Source: CAVQXR01 sp046330455
GTDB taxonomy: Bacteria; Actinomycetota; Thermoleophilia; Gaiellales; Gaiellaceae
Reading direction: 5' to 3'
Length of the DNA: 64,000 bases
Assembly: GCA_046330455.1 (NCBI GenBank)
Contig: JAXLSU010000015.1
Coordinates: 1 to 64,000, forward strand
This document shows, piece by piece, positions 27,160 to 35,754 of this stretch (position 1 is the first letter of the stretch; every line of letters begins with the position of its first letter). Made by a program: the position numbers and the translations under genes. The notes under the pieces were generated by a model, which saw only the letters and a list, made by a program, of their open reading frames with translations, searched no databases and was not told where the DNA came from.

Positions 27160-28377
27160 TCACTCGTTCCCGCGGGAGACCGAGACGTCGAGCCGCTCGA
27201 GCGGCGACGGCTCTCCGCGGGCATGTCGGCGGGCGGAGGCGATCCGCTCGGCGGCGATCACGCCGAGGAGAACGAGGACGACGAGCCCGGAGACGGCGAG
27301 CGCCGGCACGACCGCGCCGAGCCCGCCGACGGCGATGCACGCGCCGGCCCCGGCGAGGCGCTTCCAGCTCGGCGAACCGGTCATGCGCAGACGGAACAGC
27401 GCGTGCCCGACCAGGTAAAGGGCAGGCCCGCCGACGACCGCCGCCAGCTCGGCTGCGGGGAGCTCGTCCGTCGGATGTGCGAGCACGAGCTCGTCGCCGA
27501 CCGCCGCGACGATCACGCCGGCAACCATCACCACGTGCAGGTACGTGTAGCCGTCCCGCGCCAGCGTCGTTCGATCCGGAGCGAGCTCGAGCCGGCGCGT
27601 CGCGATTCTCGCGACGTAGTCGAAGTAGAGCCACCACAGCGCGGCGGTCGAGAGGAACGCGAGCACGAACGCGGTCGCGGTTGCCGCATCGAGCGCGAGC
27701 CCGGACGTCGTCGCGCCCGTGATCACGATCGTCTCGCCGAGCACGATGATCACGAACAGCTGGAACCGCTCGGCGAAGTGCGCGGTCTCGACGTCCCAGG
27801 TCGCACTCTCGAGCCTCGGGCGTCCGGGGATCCAGTAGAGGACGAGCGGCGCCGCGTAGTCGAGCGCGAGCGCGGCCCCCCACAGCGCCGCCCGCGCCGG
27901 GCCGTCGGCGAGGGCTCCGGCGATCCAGAGCGGCGCCGCAGCCGTGAACCAGGTGAGGATGCGCCCGGCGCGCTCGCGCTCTATCGTTCCTGCCGCCGCC
28001 GATCCGAACGTGAGGAACGCATGGCGCCCGACCTGGATCGCGACGTAGGAGGCGGCGAACAGCATCGCCCGCTCCCCGAATGCCTCCGGGATGGCGACCG
28101 CCATCAGCAGGCTCGCGAGCGTGATCGCGAGCAGCACGAGGCGGACGACCCCCGAGTCCGGATCCAGCTCGTTCGTGACCCACGTCGTGTAGTTCCAGGC
28201 CCCCCAGACGACGAGCAGCACGAGGGTGGCGTGGCCGGCGCCCCGCCAGGTCAGGTCATCGAGCAGGACGTGTGAGACCTGCGTGACGGCGAAGACGAAG
28301 ACGAGGTCGTAGAACAGCTCGAGCGCCGTCGCCCGCTGCTCCTCGCCGGGGACTCGCTGCCGCTGGAACCGACCCAT
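27160..28377 (-). CDS. ltrA: Low-temperature-requirement A (LtrA) family membrane protein
   Basis: The 405-residue protein has about ten to twelve hydrophobic helices and the family's N-terminal hallmark ATALELFYDLVFVFAVTQVSH, then WGAWNYTTWVTNELDPDS, AHFAERFQLFVIIVLGETIV and ALWWLYFDY. LtrA was named from Listeria, and its biochemical activity is not established. I use the ATG at 28377; a TTG seven codons upstream is an alternative. It converges on hyfI with 8 bases between stops. Confidence 0.85.
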   Translation of the reverse strand: MGRFQRQRVPGEEQRATALELFYDLVFVFAVTQVSHVLLDDLTWRGAGHATLVLLVVWGAWNYTTWVTNELDPDSGVVRLVLLAITLASLLMAVAIPEAFGERAMLFAASYVAIQVGRHAFLTFGSAAAGTIERERAGRILTWFTAAAPLWIAGALADGPARAALWGAALALDYAAPLVLYWIPGRPRLESATWDVETAHFAERFQLFVIIVLGETIVITGATTSGLALDAATATAFVLAFLSTAALWWLYFDYVARIATRRLELAPDRTTLARDGYTYLHVVMVAGVIVAAVGDELVLAHPTDELPAAELAAVVGGPALYLVGHALFRLRMTGSPSWKRLAGAGACIAVGGLGAVVPALAVSGLVVLVLLGVIAAERIASARRHARGEPSPLERLDVSVSRGNE

Positions 28378-28430
28378 ACGCCCGAATCTTGTCGGCAAGG
28401 GGGCGAAGCGTGCCGCCCCTCACCGACCGC

Positions 28431-29823
28431 CTACCCGAGCTCGGCCTCGCTGCCGTACTCGGGGACGTCGGCATCCCAGCCGAGGCGCTCTTTCACGGCA
28501 GCCGCGAGCGCACGGGCTGCGTCCGGCTCGCCGTGGTTCAGCCAGAGCCGGCGCGGAGGCTTCCGGAAGCCGGAAAGCCAGCGCAGGAGATCACCGCGGT
28601 CTGCGTGCGCCGAGAGCCCCTCGATCCGCTCGACCTTCGCGCGAACGCGGTGCGTCGTCCCGAAGAGCCTCACCGTCTCGGCCCCGTCGAGGATGATCCG
28701 CCCGAGCGTCCCGACCGCCTGGTAGCCGGCGAAGAGCACCGTCGACTCGTGACGGTCGAGGTTGTGCGCGAGGTGGTGCTTGACCCGGCCGCCCGTCGCC
28801 ATGCCCGACCCGGCCAGGATCACGCACGTACCGCGGATCGAGTTGATCGCCTTCGACTCCTCGGCCGAGCGGGTCAGTCGCAGCCAGCGCGAGGAGCGCT
28901 CGAGCTCGCCGCTCTCGAACACCGTGCGCGCGCGCTCGTCCCAGTAGCCCGGGTGGCGCCGGAAGATCTCGAGCGCGTCGATCGCCATGGGGCTATCCAA
29001 GAACACGAGGACGGGCGGCATGAGCCCGCCGTCGATCGCGACCGCGAGGTGGAGGAGGAGCTCCTGGGCCCGCTCGATCGCGAAGGTCGGAACGATGACG
29101 TTACCGCCGCGCGCGATCGTCTCGTTGACCACCGAGGCGAGCTGGTGGGGGATGTCGGTCGAGCGGTCGTGCTCACGGTCACCGTAGGTCGACTCGAGCA
29201 GGACGCCGTCCGCCTCCTCGACGAGCGTCGGGTCGCCGACGATCGGCAGGTCCCACTGGCCGACGTCACCGGAGAACACCATTCGCCGTCCGCCGCCCCG
29301 CTCGGTGACGACGATCGACGCCGAGCCGAGGATGTGCCCGGACTCGACGAAGCGGGCCTGAACGCCGCCGGGGACCTCGAGCTCCTCGCCGTAGCCGACG
29401 GGCCTCATCAGCTCGACGGTGCGCGCCACGTCCTCGACCGTGTACAGGGGCTCGTAGGGGTGTTCGCTCTCCCGCCCTTCGCGGCGGTGGCGTCGCCGCT
29501 TGGTCTCGGCGTCCTCGAGCTGGAGCCGGGCCGTGTCCTCCATCACGAGCGCTGCGAGGTCGCAGGTCGGCGCCGTGGCGACGATCTCCCCGGAAGCCGT
29601 CCTGCACGAGGCGCGGCAGCAGCCCGCAGTGGTCGAGGTGCGCGTGCGTGAGCAGGACGGAGTCGATCGTCGCGGCGTCGATCGGGAGCGGCTGCCAGTT
29701 GCGGTCGGTGAGCGCGCGCTCCTGAACGAGACCCCGATCGACGAGCACCCGCCCGGCCCCGCTCTCGACGAGCGTGCAGGACCCGGTCACGCAACGGTTT
29801 GCTCCGAGGAAGCGGAGTCTCAC
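28431..29823 (-). pseudogene. Beta-CASP metallo-beta-lactamase (RNA-processing type), frameshifted
   Basis: The N-terminal part (VRLRFLGANRCVTGSC, LLTHAHLDHCGLLPRLVQDGF) and the remainder (EDTARLQLEDAETK, GHILGSASIVV, VFSGDVGQWDLPIV, FAGYQAVGTLGRII, EGLSAHADRGDLLRWL) are in different frames. A single missing base around 29585-29592, in the run CTCCCCGG, would restore one protein of about 464 residues, since GFRG would continue as EIVATAPTCDLAALVMED. The HxHxDH metal site and beta-CASP motifs are intact. Relatives are CPSF73-like ribonucleases. The lesion may be real or a sequencing error; a second indel lies in the next gene. Confidence 0.82.
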
Positions 29824-29836
29824 GGTCGTGCCCGCG

Positions 29837-30957
29837 TCAGATTGCGTACCGGAGGATTGCCGCGACCTCGCCCGCTCCCGGGATGTCGTCGCTGCGGACG
29901 GCGAGAACACGACCTCCGGCGAGGAGCACGCGACGTGCGATCTCGTCGACGACCCCATAGCTGGATGCCCCGCTCGCCCCGGCGAACGTCACCGCTCCGG
30001 TCTCGCCGTCGATGACCCCCGGAGTCACCCGGTCGATGTCGACGAGCACCGTGTCCACCGCGCCGTACGTCGCCGCCCGGGCGACGTCGACGACGTCGGC
30101 GGCGGCCCGATGCTCCGAGGCGCGTCGCGCATACAGCTCGTGAATCTCCCGAAGCTCGTCGGCGTAGAGCCGGTCGAGGACTCCCCGCGCGCCGGCCGCG
30201 AGATCGACGTCGGAGGTCGACTCGGGGTTGCCCGGAATCACCGTCGAGGCCAGGTGCGGGTACGTGTTGACCGAGCGGTAGATCGAGGCGAGCGGCTCGG
30301 CCGCGGCCAGGATCAGCGGTATGTCGAGGCCGGCGAGAAACGGCCGCAGCGCTCCGTCGATCTGCCGGGCGTACTGGCGCTGGCGCACCTTCTGCCCTTC
30401 CGAGCCCTGGAGCCTGCGGCTCGGCGAGCGGTCGGTGATCGCCGACTGGCCGGCCGCGCTCGCGACGTCCTTCGGCAGGCCCGGAATCGAGATCTCCGAG
30501 GGCTCGAGGTCGGGAAGGACCTCGAGCAGCCTGACCGAGCCCTGTGCGAGCGCGAGGACGAAGGCCACCTGCGGGAACGTGACCGAGCGCAGCAGCGGCT
30601 TGAGGTGAAGCGGTCGGATACCTCGACGATCGCGGTCAGCCGGTTGGGAAGCCTGAAGGTCGTGATCGTCTCCGGCGTGACGAAGAGCGCCAGGCTCCTT
30701 GCCTGATAGCGCCAGAACGCCTCGTCGTCGCCGAGGTCTTCGACGGCGTCGACGATCGCCGAGACCGAACCCCTGTCGACGTTCGCGGCTTCGAGCTGAC
30801 GGACTGCCTCGCCGAGCAGGTTCTTGAGCTCGATCTGCTCGGCTACGCCGTTCGATGCGGGGTCGGTCGGGAGGTAGATCGATACGCTCGCCGGGTCACC
30901 GGCGCCGAGCAGGCGGTCGAGCTGGGCTCTGGTCGGGATGTCGACGTGGAGATTCAT
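29837..30957 (-). pseudogene. baeRF (bacterial archaeo-eukaryotic release factor-like) protein, frameshifted
   Basis: The first 118 or so residues (MNLHVDIPTRAQLDRLL, VSIYLPTDP, LALFVTPETITTFRLPNRL, EVSDRF) and the rest (VAFVLALAQGSVRLLEVLPD, LRPFLAGLDIPLILAAAEPL, YADELREIHELYARR, VDTVLVDIDRVTPGV) fall in different frames. One missing C near 30599 (TTCACCTCAAG instead of TTCCACCTCAAG) would join them as DRFHLKPLLRSVTFPQVAF. The full protein would be about 373 residues and matches the eRF1-like family found in actinobacteria, whose members are thought to act on stalled or hibernating ribosomes. The start is the ATG at 30957. Confidence 0.78.
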
Positions 30958-31048
30958 GGGGAGGGTGGGGCGGGAGCATCCTACCGATCGTCCGTGCTCT
31001 GATCTCACCCTATCCGGGCGGCACGGTCGGATCTCCCGCCTCCGAGAT

Positions 31049-31173
31049 CGACCCGGTGTAGGTTCGCGCGATGCACCGAGGACCACAGGCCGCCCGGACC
31101 CACGATCCCGCTGCGTTCGCAGGAACCGTCGCGACCGGGGTCTTCCTCTACTGGCTTCCGCTCGGTGCCGGCG
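31049..31173 (+). repeat. 125-bp direct repeat, left copy (promoter and 5' end of a host gene)
   Basis: This segment is identical to 32149-32273, exactly 1,100 bases away, and weaker similarity extends a further 18 bases to the left. It contains the TAGGTT -10-like box, the ATG and the first 34 codons (MHRGPQAARTHDPAAFAG and on) of the gene that is complete at 32171. The two copies flank the RAYT element. Confidence 0.9.
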
Positions 31174-31180
31174 CGAGGTC

Positions 31181-32120
31181 GGGGTCAGATCTTGCATCGC
31201 AACAACTCAGGCGTGTACGTGTATCCGATCTCCCCGGATCGCTGGATCGAGGGTGGGCGGTGCCTAGGCTTCGTTGTGTGGTGAGGCCGCTTCGAATCGA
31301 GTTTCCAGGTGCGCTGTACCACGTCATCTCCCGCGGGAACGCGCGCCAGGCGATCTTCCTGGATGCCGGGGATCGTGAGCGGTTCCTCGCCGTTCTCGCG
31401 GCGGTCTGTGAGCGCTTCTCCTGGCGCGTGCATGCCTACTGTCTGATGGGCAATCACTACCACCTCCTCGTCGAGACTCCGCGGCCCAACCTGGCTCGCG
31501 GGATGCAACAGGTGGGGAGCAACCATGCGCAGGGCTTCAACCGCCGGCATGGGCGCGTCGGTCACGTGCTTCAGGGCCGTTACACGGCGATTCTCGTCGA
31601 GCGTGAGACCTACCTGCTCGAGCTTGCTCGCTATGTCGTTCTGAACCCGGTCAGGGCCGGCGTTTGCGCGAGTGCGGGGCGTTGGCCGTGGTCGAGCTAC
31701 CGGGCTACCGCGGGACTGGAGGCGGCCCCGCCATTCCTCTTTGTCGACTGGATCCTTGGCCAGTTCGGGGAGAACCTGACCGTTGCGCGTAGGCGCTACC
31801 GGGCCTTCGTCAGCGAGGGTGTCAAGGACCCTGTCGTGGAACCGTCGTTGGGACGGCTGTGTGCGGGGTCGAGCGGTTTCGTCCGTCGCCTGGTTCCGGA
31901 TGCTCCCGACAGAGCAGAGATCGTCGAAGCCGAGCGCGATCCGCTCGGAGCCTCGCTGCGCGAGTTCCTGGACGCTGGGCAGACGCGGGCGCTGGTAATC
32001 GCCTACCGAGACCATGGCTACCGCCTTCGCGGCTCGCGAAGGCGCTTGGCGTCCATCCCTCGACTGTCTGCCGGCGTCTGCAACGGGCCGAGGCGGCGTT
32101 GCGATGCAAGGTCTGACCCC
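31181..32120 (+). mobile_element. RAYT/Y1-transposase element with 23-bp terminal inverted repeats
   Basis: The ends are 31181-31203 (GGGGTCAGATCTTGCATCGC and on) and 32098-32120, its reverse complement with one mismatch. The 940-base element carries one gene, a Y1/HUH transposase. The right inverted repeat contains the transposase stop codon (GGTCTGACCCC). Outside the element, 125-bp direct repeats start 7 bases to the left and 28 bases to the right. Confidence 0.85.
31278..32116 (+). pseudogene. REP-associated tyrosine transposase (RAYT, Y1_Tnp), frameshifted near 3' end
   Basis: The N-terminal catalytic domain is intact: RIEFPGALYHVISRGNARQ, the HUH pair in YCLMGNHYHLLVETPRP, GFNRRHGRVGHVLQGRY and YLLELARYVVLNPVRAG with the probable catalytic Tyr. 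After YRDHGYRLR at about 32030 the frame changes, and the expected C-terminal helix-turn-helix (LAKALGVHPSTVCRRLQ, then RAEAALRCKV and a stop at 32116) continues one frame over. A single missing base explains it. Upstream, the frame runs without a stop from the duplicated host ATG at 31071, so the transposase could be made as a fusion from the captured promoter. Confidence 0.82.
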
Positions 32121-32148
32121 AGGGCGAAGGATCCCCCGCCTCCGCCAG

Positions 32149-32273
32149 CGACCCGGTGTAGGTTCGCGCGATGCACCGAGGACCACAGGCCGCCCGGACC
32201 CACGATCCCGCTGCGTTCGCAGGAACCGTCGCGACCGGGGTCTTCCTCTACTGGCTTCCGCTCGGTGCCGGCG
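32149..32273 (+). repeat. 125-bp direct repeat, right copy
   Basis: Identical to 31049-31173. Here it continues into the complete reading frame at 32171, so this is the functional copy of the promoter and gene start. Confidence 0.9.
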
Positions 32274-32827
32274 GGCATTGCGTTCGCTGGAGTGGCCGGA
32301 CCTACGAGGTGGTCGTCGCCGCGGTCGGCCGACGGCCCCGGCTCGACCTCTACCACTCTGCGCTCGAGGTGCGCATCGACGGCAGACGGTTCGTCGTGGA
32401 GCAGGCGCCGGTCGGCGACGGCCGCGGTGCCTCCCGCGGCGTCGTCGCGCAGGGCCCAGTCGGCGCCCGCTGGGCCGGGAGGCTGCGGCTCTTTCGCTAC
32501 GAGCTGCGCTGCTGGCAGGACGGTGAGATCGCCGACGCGGCGGAGGCGGTCGACAGCCCGCGACACCTCACCGGCAACCGCGAGCGGGCGAGCGAGGTGC
32601 TGGCTCTCGCCGCGCGGGTACCGACGCCGATCTGGGGTCGCGACGAGCTCCACACGGGCGAGATGTGGAACTCGAACTCGATCGTCGCCTGGCTGCTCGC
32701 GAGCGCAGGCATCGACGCCGGCGCGATCCGGCCGCCTGCCGGGGGCCGGGCACCGGGGTGGGCGGCAGGCGTAACGGTCGCGCGTCGCGACGGCAACCGT
32801 GGCGCGAGCGCCGGCCGGCCCAGCTGA
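32171..32827 (+). CDS. Conserved hypothetical protein, 218 aa
   Basis: I do not recognise a named family. The protein has one possible hydrophobic stretch near the start (GTVATGVFLYWLPLGAG), a central beta-rich region (HCVRWSGRTYEVVVAA, LDLYHSALEVRIDGRRFVVE, RLFRYELRCWQDG) and a striking C-terminal segment VWGRDEL-like PTPIWGRDELHTGEMWNSNS followed by IVAWLLASAGID. The last 30 residues are Gly/Arg-rich. Its ATG lies 6 bases after TAGGTT (32159-32164), suggesting a leaderless mRNA. Its first 34 codons and promoter are duplicated on the far side of the RAYT element. Confidence 0.75.
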   Translation: MHRGPQAARTHDPAAFAGTVATGVFLYWLPLGAGGHCVRWSGRTYEVVVAAVGRRPRLDLYHSALEVRIDGRRFVVEQAPVGDGRGASRGVVAQGPVGARWAGRLRLFRYELRCWQDGEIADAAEAVDSPRHLTGNRERASEVLALAARVPTPIWGRDELHTGEMWNSNSIVAWLLASAGIDAGAIRPPAGGRAPGWAAGVTVARRDGNRGASAGRPS

Positions 32828-32920
32828 CCGCGGGAACGGCGCCGGAACGCAGCCGGCCAACGCCCGACCGCAGGGATAGGCTCCCGGCAACGCCAGACGG
32901 AGTCGCTCTCCCACAGGACC

Positions 32921-33985
32921 ATGCCGGCCGTCTCGATCTCGACTCAACCAGCTGGAAGGCCACGGCGGCTTCTCGACGGGGTAGTCGGCCCGCTCTATCC
33001 CGGCTACTTCAACCTCGTCATGGCGACCGGGATCGTGTCGGTCGGGTTCTCGCTGCTCGGTCGCGGGACGCTGTCTGACGCCCTGCTCGTCGTGAACCTC
33101 GTCGCCTACCCGCTCCTCCTCGTCGCGCTCGTGCTGCGCGCCGTCCTCTACCCGCGCCGGCTCTGGACAGACCTCGTCGACCCACGGCTCGTGTTCACGT
33201 TCTTCACGGTCGTCGCCGGCAGCGACGTGCTCGGCGCGGGGCTCCTCCTGCGTGGCCACGACGGGCTCGCGACCGCACTGTGGCTGTTTGCGTTGGCCGC
33301 CTGGGTGCTACTCGGCTACTTCAGCTTCGCCGTCCTCACCTTCGTCAACAGCGAGGAGGGCGCCGAGGTGGTCCACGGCGGCTGGCTGATCGCGATCGTC
33401 GGCACCGAGTCGCTCGTCATCCTCGGCGTTCAGCTCGCACCACGCTTCGGCTCGCTCGAGAACCTGACGCTCGTCACCGTCTACGCGCTGTGGGGAATCG
33501 GGATCGTGTTCTACGGGATCTTCATCACGCTCTTCACGCACCGGATCTTCTTCCTACGCCTCGATCCGCGCGAGATGAGCCCCCTCTTCTGGGTCGTGAT
33601 GGGCGCCGCCGCGATCGCCACCAACGCGGGCTCGACGTTGATCGCGAACCCGCCCGACCTCGCGTTCCTCACCGCCATGCGGCCGTTCATCGACGGCACG
33701 ACGCTGATCCTGTGGGCGTGGGGCACATGGTGGATCCCGATGCTCGTGATCCTCGGTGTCTGGCGCCACGTCGTCCGCCGCTACCCGCTCCGCTACGACC
33801 CGGCCTACTGGAACCTCGTCTTCCCGCTCGGCATGTACACGGTCGCCACCTACCGGCTGTCGCTCGCCGCGGACTACACGGCACTGCAATCGGTCTCGCG
33901 CGTGATGATCTGGGTCGCGTTCGGCGCGTGGCTCGCGACGATGCTCGGCCTCGCCGGCTCGTTCGTCACCCGGCGCAGCTCGTAG
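32921..33985 (+). CDS. TDT-family (TehA/malic-acid type) transporter
   Basis: The 354-residue membrane protein has about ten hydrophobic helices and the tellurite-resistance/dicarboxylate-transporter signature near the start: GPLYPGYFNLVMATGIVSVG. Other typical parts are FTFFTVVAGSDVLGAG, FVNSEEGAEVVHGGWLIAIVGTES and LVFPLGMYTVATYRLS. Family members move C4-dicarboxylates, sulfite or anions (the SLAC1 fold); the substrate here is unknown. The start is the ATG at 32921. Confidence 0.85.
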   Translation: MPAVSISTQPAGRPRRLLDGVVGPLYPGYFNLVMATGIVSVGFSLLGRGTLSDALLVVNLVAYPLLLVALVLRAVLYPRRLWTDLVDPRLVFTFFTVVAGSDVLGAGLLLRGHDGLATALWLFALAAWVLLGYFSFAVLTFVNSEEGAEVVHGGWLIAIVGTESLVILGVQLAPRFGSLENLTLVTVYALWGIGIVFYGIFITLFTHRIFFLRLDPREMSPLFWVVMGAAAIATNAGSTLIANPPDLAFLTAMRPFIDGTTLILWAWGTWWIPMLVILGVWRHVVRRYPLRYDPAYWNLVFPLGMYTVATYRLSLAADYTALQSVSRVMIWVAFGAWLATMLGLAGSFVTRRSS

Positions 33986-34019
33986 CGAGCGCGGCCGTTG
34001 CGTCGCGACCGCGGCGGGG

Positions 34020-34487
34020 CTAGGGCTGGTAGTCGCCGACCGTCTTGCGAGACGCGACCGCGATCCGGTTCCAGGCGTTGATCGCTGCGATCTGCCACAG
34101 CAGGTGTGCCAGCTCCCTGGCGTCGAACTGGCTCGCGGCCTGCTCGTAGACCTCAGCCGGAACGTGGGTGTCGGCGAGCAGCGTGACGGCGTCGGTGAGC
34201 GCTAGCGCCGCTCGCTCGCGGTCGTCGAAGAACGGCGCCTCGTGCCAGGCGGCCACCGCGTACAGCCGCTGCTCGGACTCGCCGAGCTTGCGCGCATCCT
34301 TCGTGTGCATGTCGATGCAGTAGCTGCAGCCGTTGAGGATCGAGGCGCGCAGCTTGACCAGCTCGCGCAGGCTCGTCTCGAGGTGGATCTGCTGCTCGAG
34401 CGTTCCGAGCGTCCGCGATGGCTCGGGCGCCTCGGCGTCGACGCTCAGGCGCTCGGTCTCGAAGTGGGCGGCAGTCGGCGTGCTCAT
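34020..34487 (-). CDS. AhpD-like carboxymuconolactone decarboxylase family protein
   Basis: The 155-residue helical protein has the redox motif C-S-Y-C-x-x-x-H in LNGCSYCIDMHTKDARKLGE, characteristic of AhpD-type alkylhydroperoxidases. REL/LREL upstream and the LTDAVTLLADTHVPAEVYE and NAWNRIAVASR segments also match. It probably detoxifies peroxides with a thiol partner. The ATG at 34487 overlaps the stop of the SUOX-fold gene (TGATG), so both are made from one mRNA. Confidence 0.85.
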   Translation of the reverse strand: MSTPTAAHFETERLSVDAEAPEPSRTLGTLEQQIHLETSLRELVKLRASILNGCSYCIDMHTKDARKLGESEQRLYAVAAWHEAPFFDDRERAALALTDAVTLLADTHVPAEVYEQAASQFDARELAHLLWQIAAINAWNRIAVASRKTVGDYQP

Positions 34488-34972
34488 CACTCCTCCTTCT
34501 TGCCTGTTCGAGAGCCCAGCCGCGGCGTGGCCTGTGCGTTGGGCTCGATCCGTGCGAGCGCGATCGTCTCCGCGGTCGCCGCGCCGGGCTCCGACGTCAG
34601 CTCGATCCGGTCGACCGACTTGACGCTCTGGAAGCAGTCCCACTCGGAGGGACCGACGAGGCGGGGGAACCCGTCGCTGCGACCGGGTTGTGCAACCGCG
34701 AGCAACACCCGCTCGTCCTCGGCCTGAGCGCGCGAGAGAACGGCCGCGTACTCGCCGGAAGCGACGGTGACATACCGGCCCGAGCTCCTGGCGGCGGCAA
34801 AGGCGAGCAGGCGGGCGAGCCGGACGCCCGACCAGCGCTCGTCGAGCCGGCTCCAGCCCTCGCGGCAGTGGAAGTCCGCGACGACCTCATCCCCGGCGAG
34901 GGCACGTAGGTCTGCCAGCGAGAGCGACTGCGGCCGTTCCACCTCACCCGAGATCGTCAGCACGGTGTCCAT
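34487..34972 (-). CDS. Molybdopterin-binding SUOX-fold protein
   Basis: The 161-residue protein resembles the oxidoreductase molybdopterin-binding domain of sulfite oxidases: LTISGEVERPQSLSLADLRAL, then DFHCREGWSRLDERWSGVRLARLL with the Mo-ligand cysteine, and AVAQPGRSDGFPRLVGPSEW. It lacks a dimerisation domain and a signal peptide, so it is a small cytoplasmic member. AAAAGGAG stands before the ATG at 34972. It is divergent from an HTH regulator across a palindromic operator and forms an operon with the AhpD-like gene. Confidence 0.82.
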   Translation of the reverse strand: MDTVLTISGEVERPQSLSLADLRALAGDEVVADFHCREGWSRLDERWSGVRLARLLAFAAARSSGRYVTVASGEYAAVLSRAQAEDERVLLAVAQPGRSDGFPRLVGPSEWDCFQSVKSVDRIELTSEPGAATAETIALARIEPNAQATPRLGSRTGKKEE

Positions 34973-34984
34973 GTGACTCCTTTT

Positions 34985-34997
34985 ACACTATCAGTGT
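34985..34997. promoter_or_regulatory. Palindromic operator ACACT-ATC-AGTGT in the divergent gap
   Basis: A perfect 5-bp-arm inverted repeat lies 12 bases upstream of the SUOX-fold gene start and upstream of the HTH regulator. It is well placed to bind that regulator and control both directions. Confidence 0.6.
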
Positions 34998-35052
34998 GGG
35001 TTTTTTCACGCCGGACGGACAGGAGGTTGGCGCGGTAGGCTCGACCGTGTCG

Positions 35053-35754
35053 ATGGTCGAAGGCCCGGGGAACACCGAACAGGAACAGGCCCTGCGTCGC
35101 CACCGGGCGCTCGCCGACCCGAGCCGTGCGCGTATCCTCGCCGAGCTCGCCGACGATGGTCCGCTGGCCACGCGAGAGCTCGCCGGTCGGGTCGGCCTGC
35201 ACGTGAACACCGTCCGCGTGCACCTGAACGCGCTCGTCGAGGCCGGGCTGGTCGTGTCCGAGCCGCTGCCGCCGCAGGGCAGGGGCCGACCGCGCATCGC
35301 CTATCGGGCCGCTGCGGCCGCCGGCGTGGAGGGCGGACGCCGGTACCGGCTGCTCGCCGAGATCCTGACCGCGCTCGTCACCCGCTTCGGTCCCGACGCA
35401 GCCGGAAAGCTGGAGGAGGTGGGTGAGGCCTGGGGCCACTATCTCATCGACACGCCGCCTCCCTTTGCCGAGCTCACCGACGGTGAGGCGGTCGAGAAGC
35501 TGGTCGGGCTGCTCGCCGAGCTCGGTTTTCAGCCGCAGGTCGACGACAGCGGGCGTGGGCGGCGAATCCTGATGCGCCCGTGCCCGTTCCTCGAGCTCGC
35601 CCGGGCGCACCAGAACGTCGTCTGCGCCATCCACCTCAGCCTGATGCGAGGCGCGCTCGCCGGGCTGGGAGCGAGGACGCAGGTGACCAGGCTCGAGCCG
35701 TTCGTCGAGCCAGACCTCTGCGTCGCCCACCTCGGCAGCGGCCGCGCCGGCTAG
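35053..35754 (+). CDS. SufR-like winged-helix regulator with C-terminal cysteines
   Basis: An N-terminal HTH (HRALADPSRARILAELADDG, TRELAGRVGLHVNTVRVHLN, GRGRPRIAYR) is followed by a domain with cysteines arranged as in SufR-type iron-sulfur or redox sensors: RPCPFLELARAHQNVVCAIHL and EPDLCVAHLG. I chose the ATG at 35053, because a longer GTG start at 34996 would lie inside the operator palindrome; a GTG at 35047, 5 bases after TAGGCT, is another option. It probably senses redox state or an Fe-S cluster and controls the divergent SUOX-AhpD unit. Confidence 0.8.
   Translation: MVEGPGNTEQEQALRRHRALADPSRARILAELADDGPLATRELAGRVGLHVNTVRVHLNALVEAGLVVSEPLPPQGRGRPRIAYRAAAAAGVEGGRRYRLLAEILTALVTRFGPDAAGKLEEVGEAWGHYLIDTPPPFAELTDGEAVEKLVGLLAELGFQPQVDDSGRGRRILMRPCPFLELARAHQNVVCAIHLSLMRGALAGLGARTQVTRLEPFVEPDLCVAHLGSGRAG

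Noticed and set aside
31071..32774. A single 567-codon gene fused through the transposase and beyond
   Set aside because: The part after about 32030 is out of frame with the transposase's own C-terminus, which continues in another frame to the stop at 32116; the rest is a shadow of the 32171 gene.
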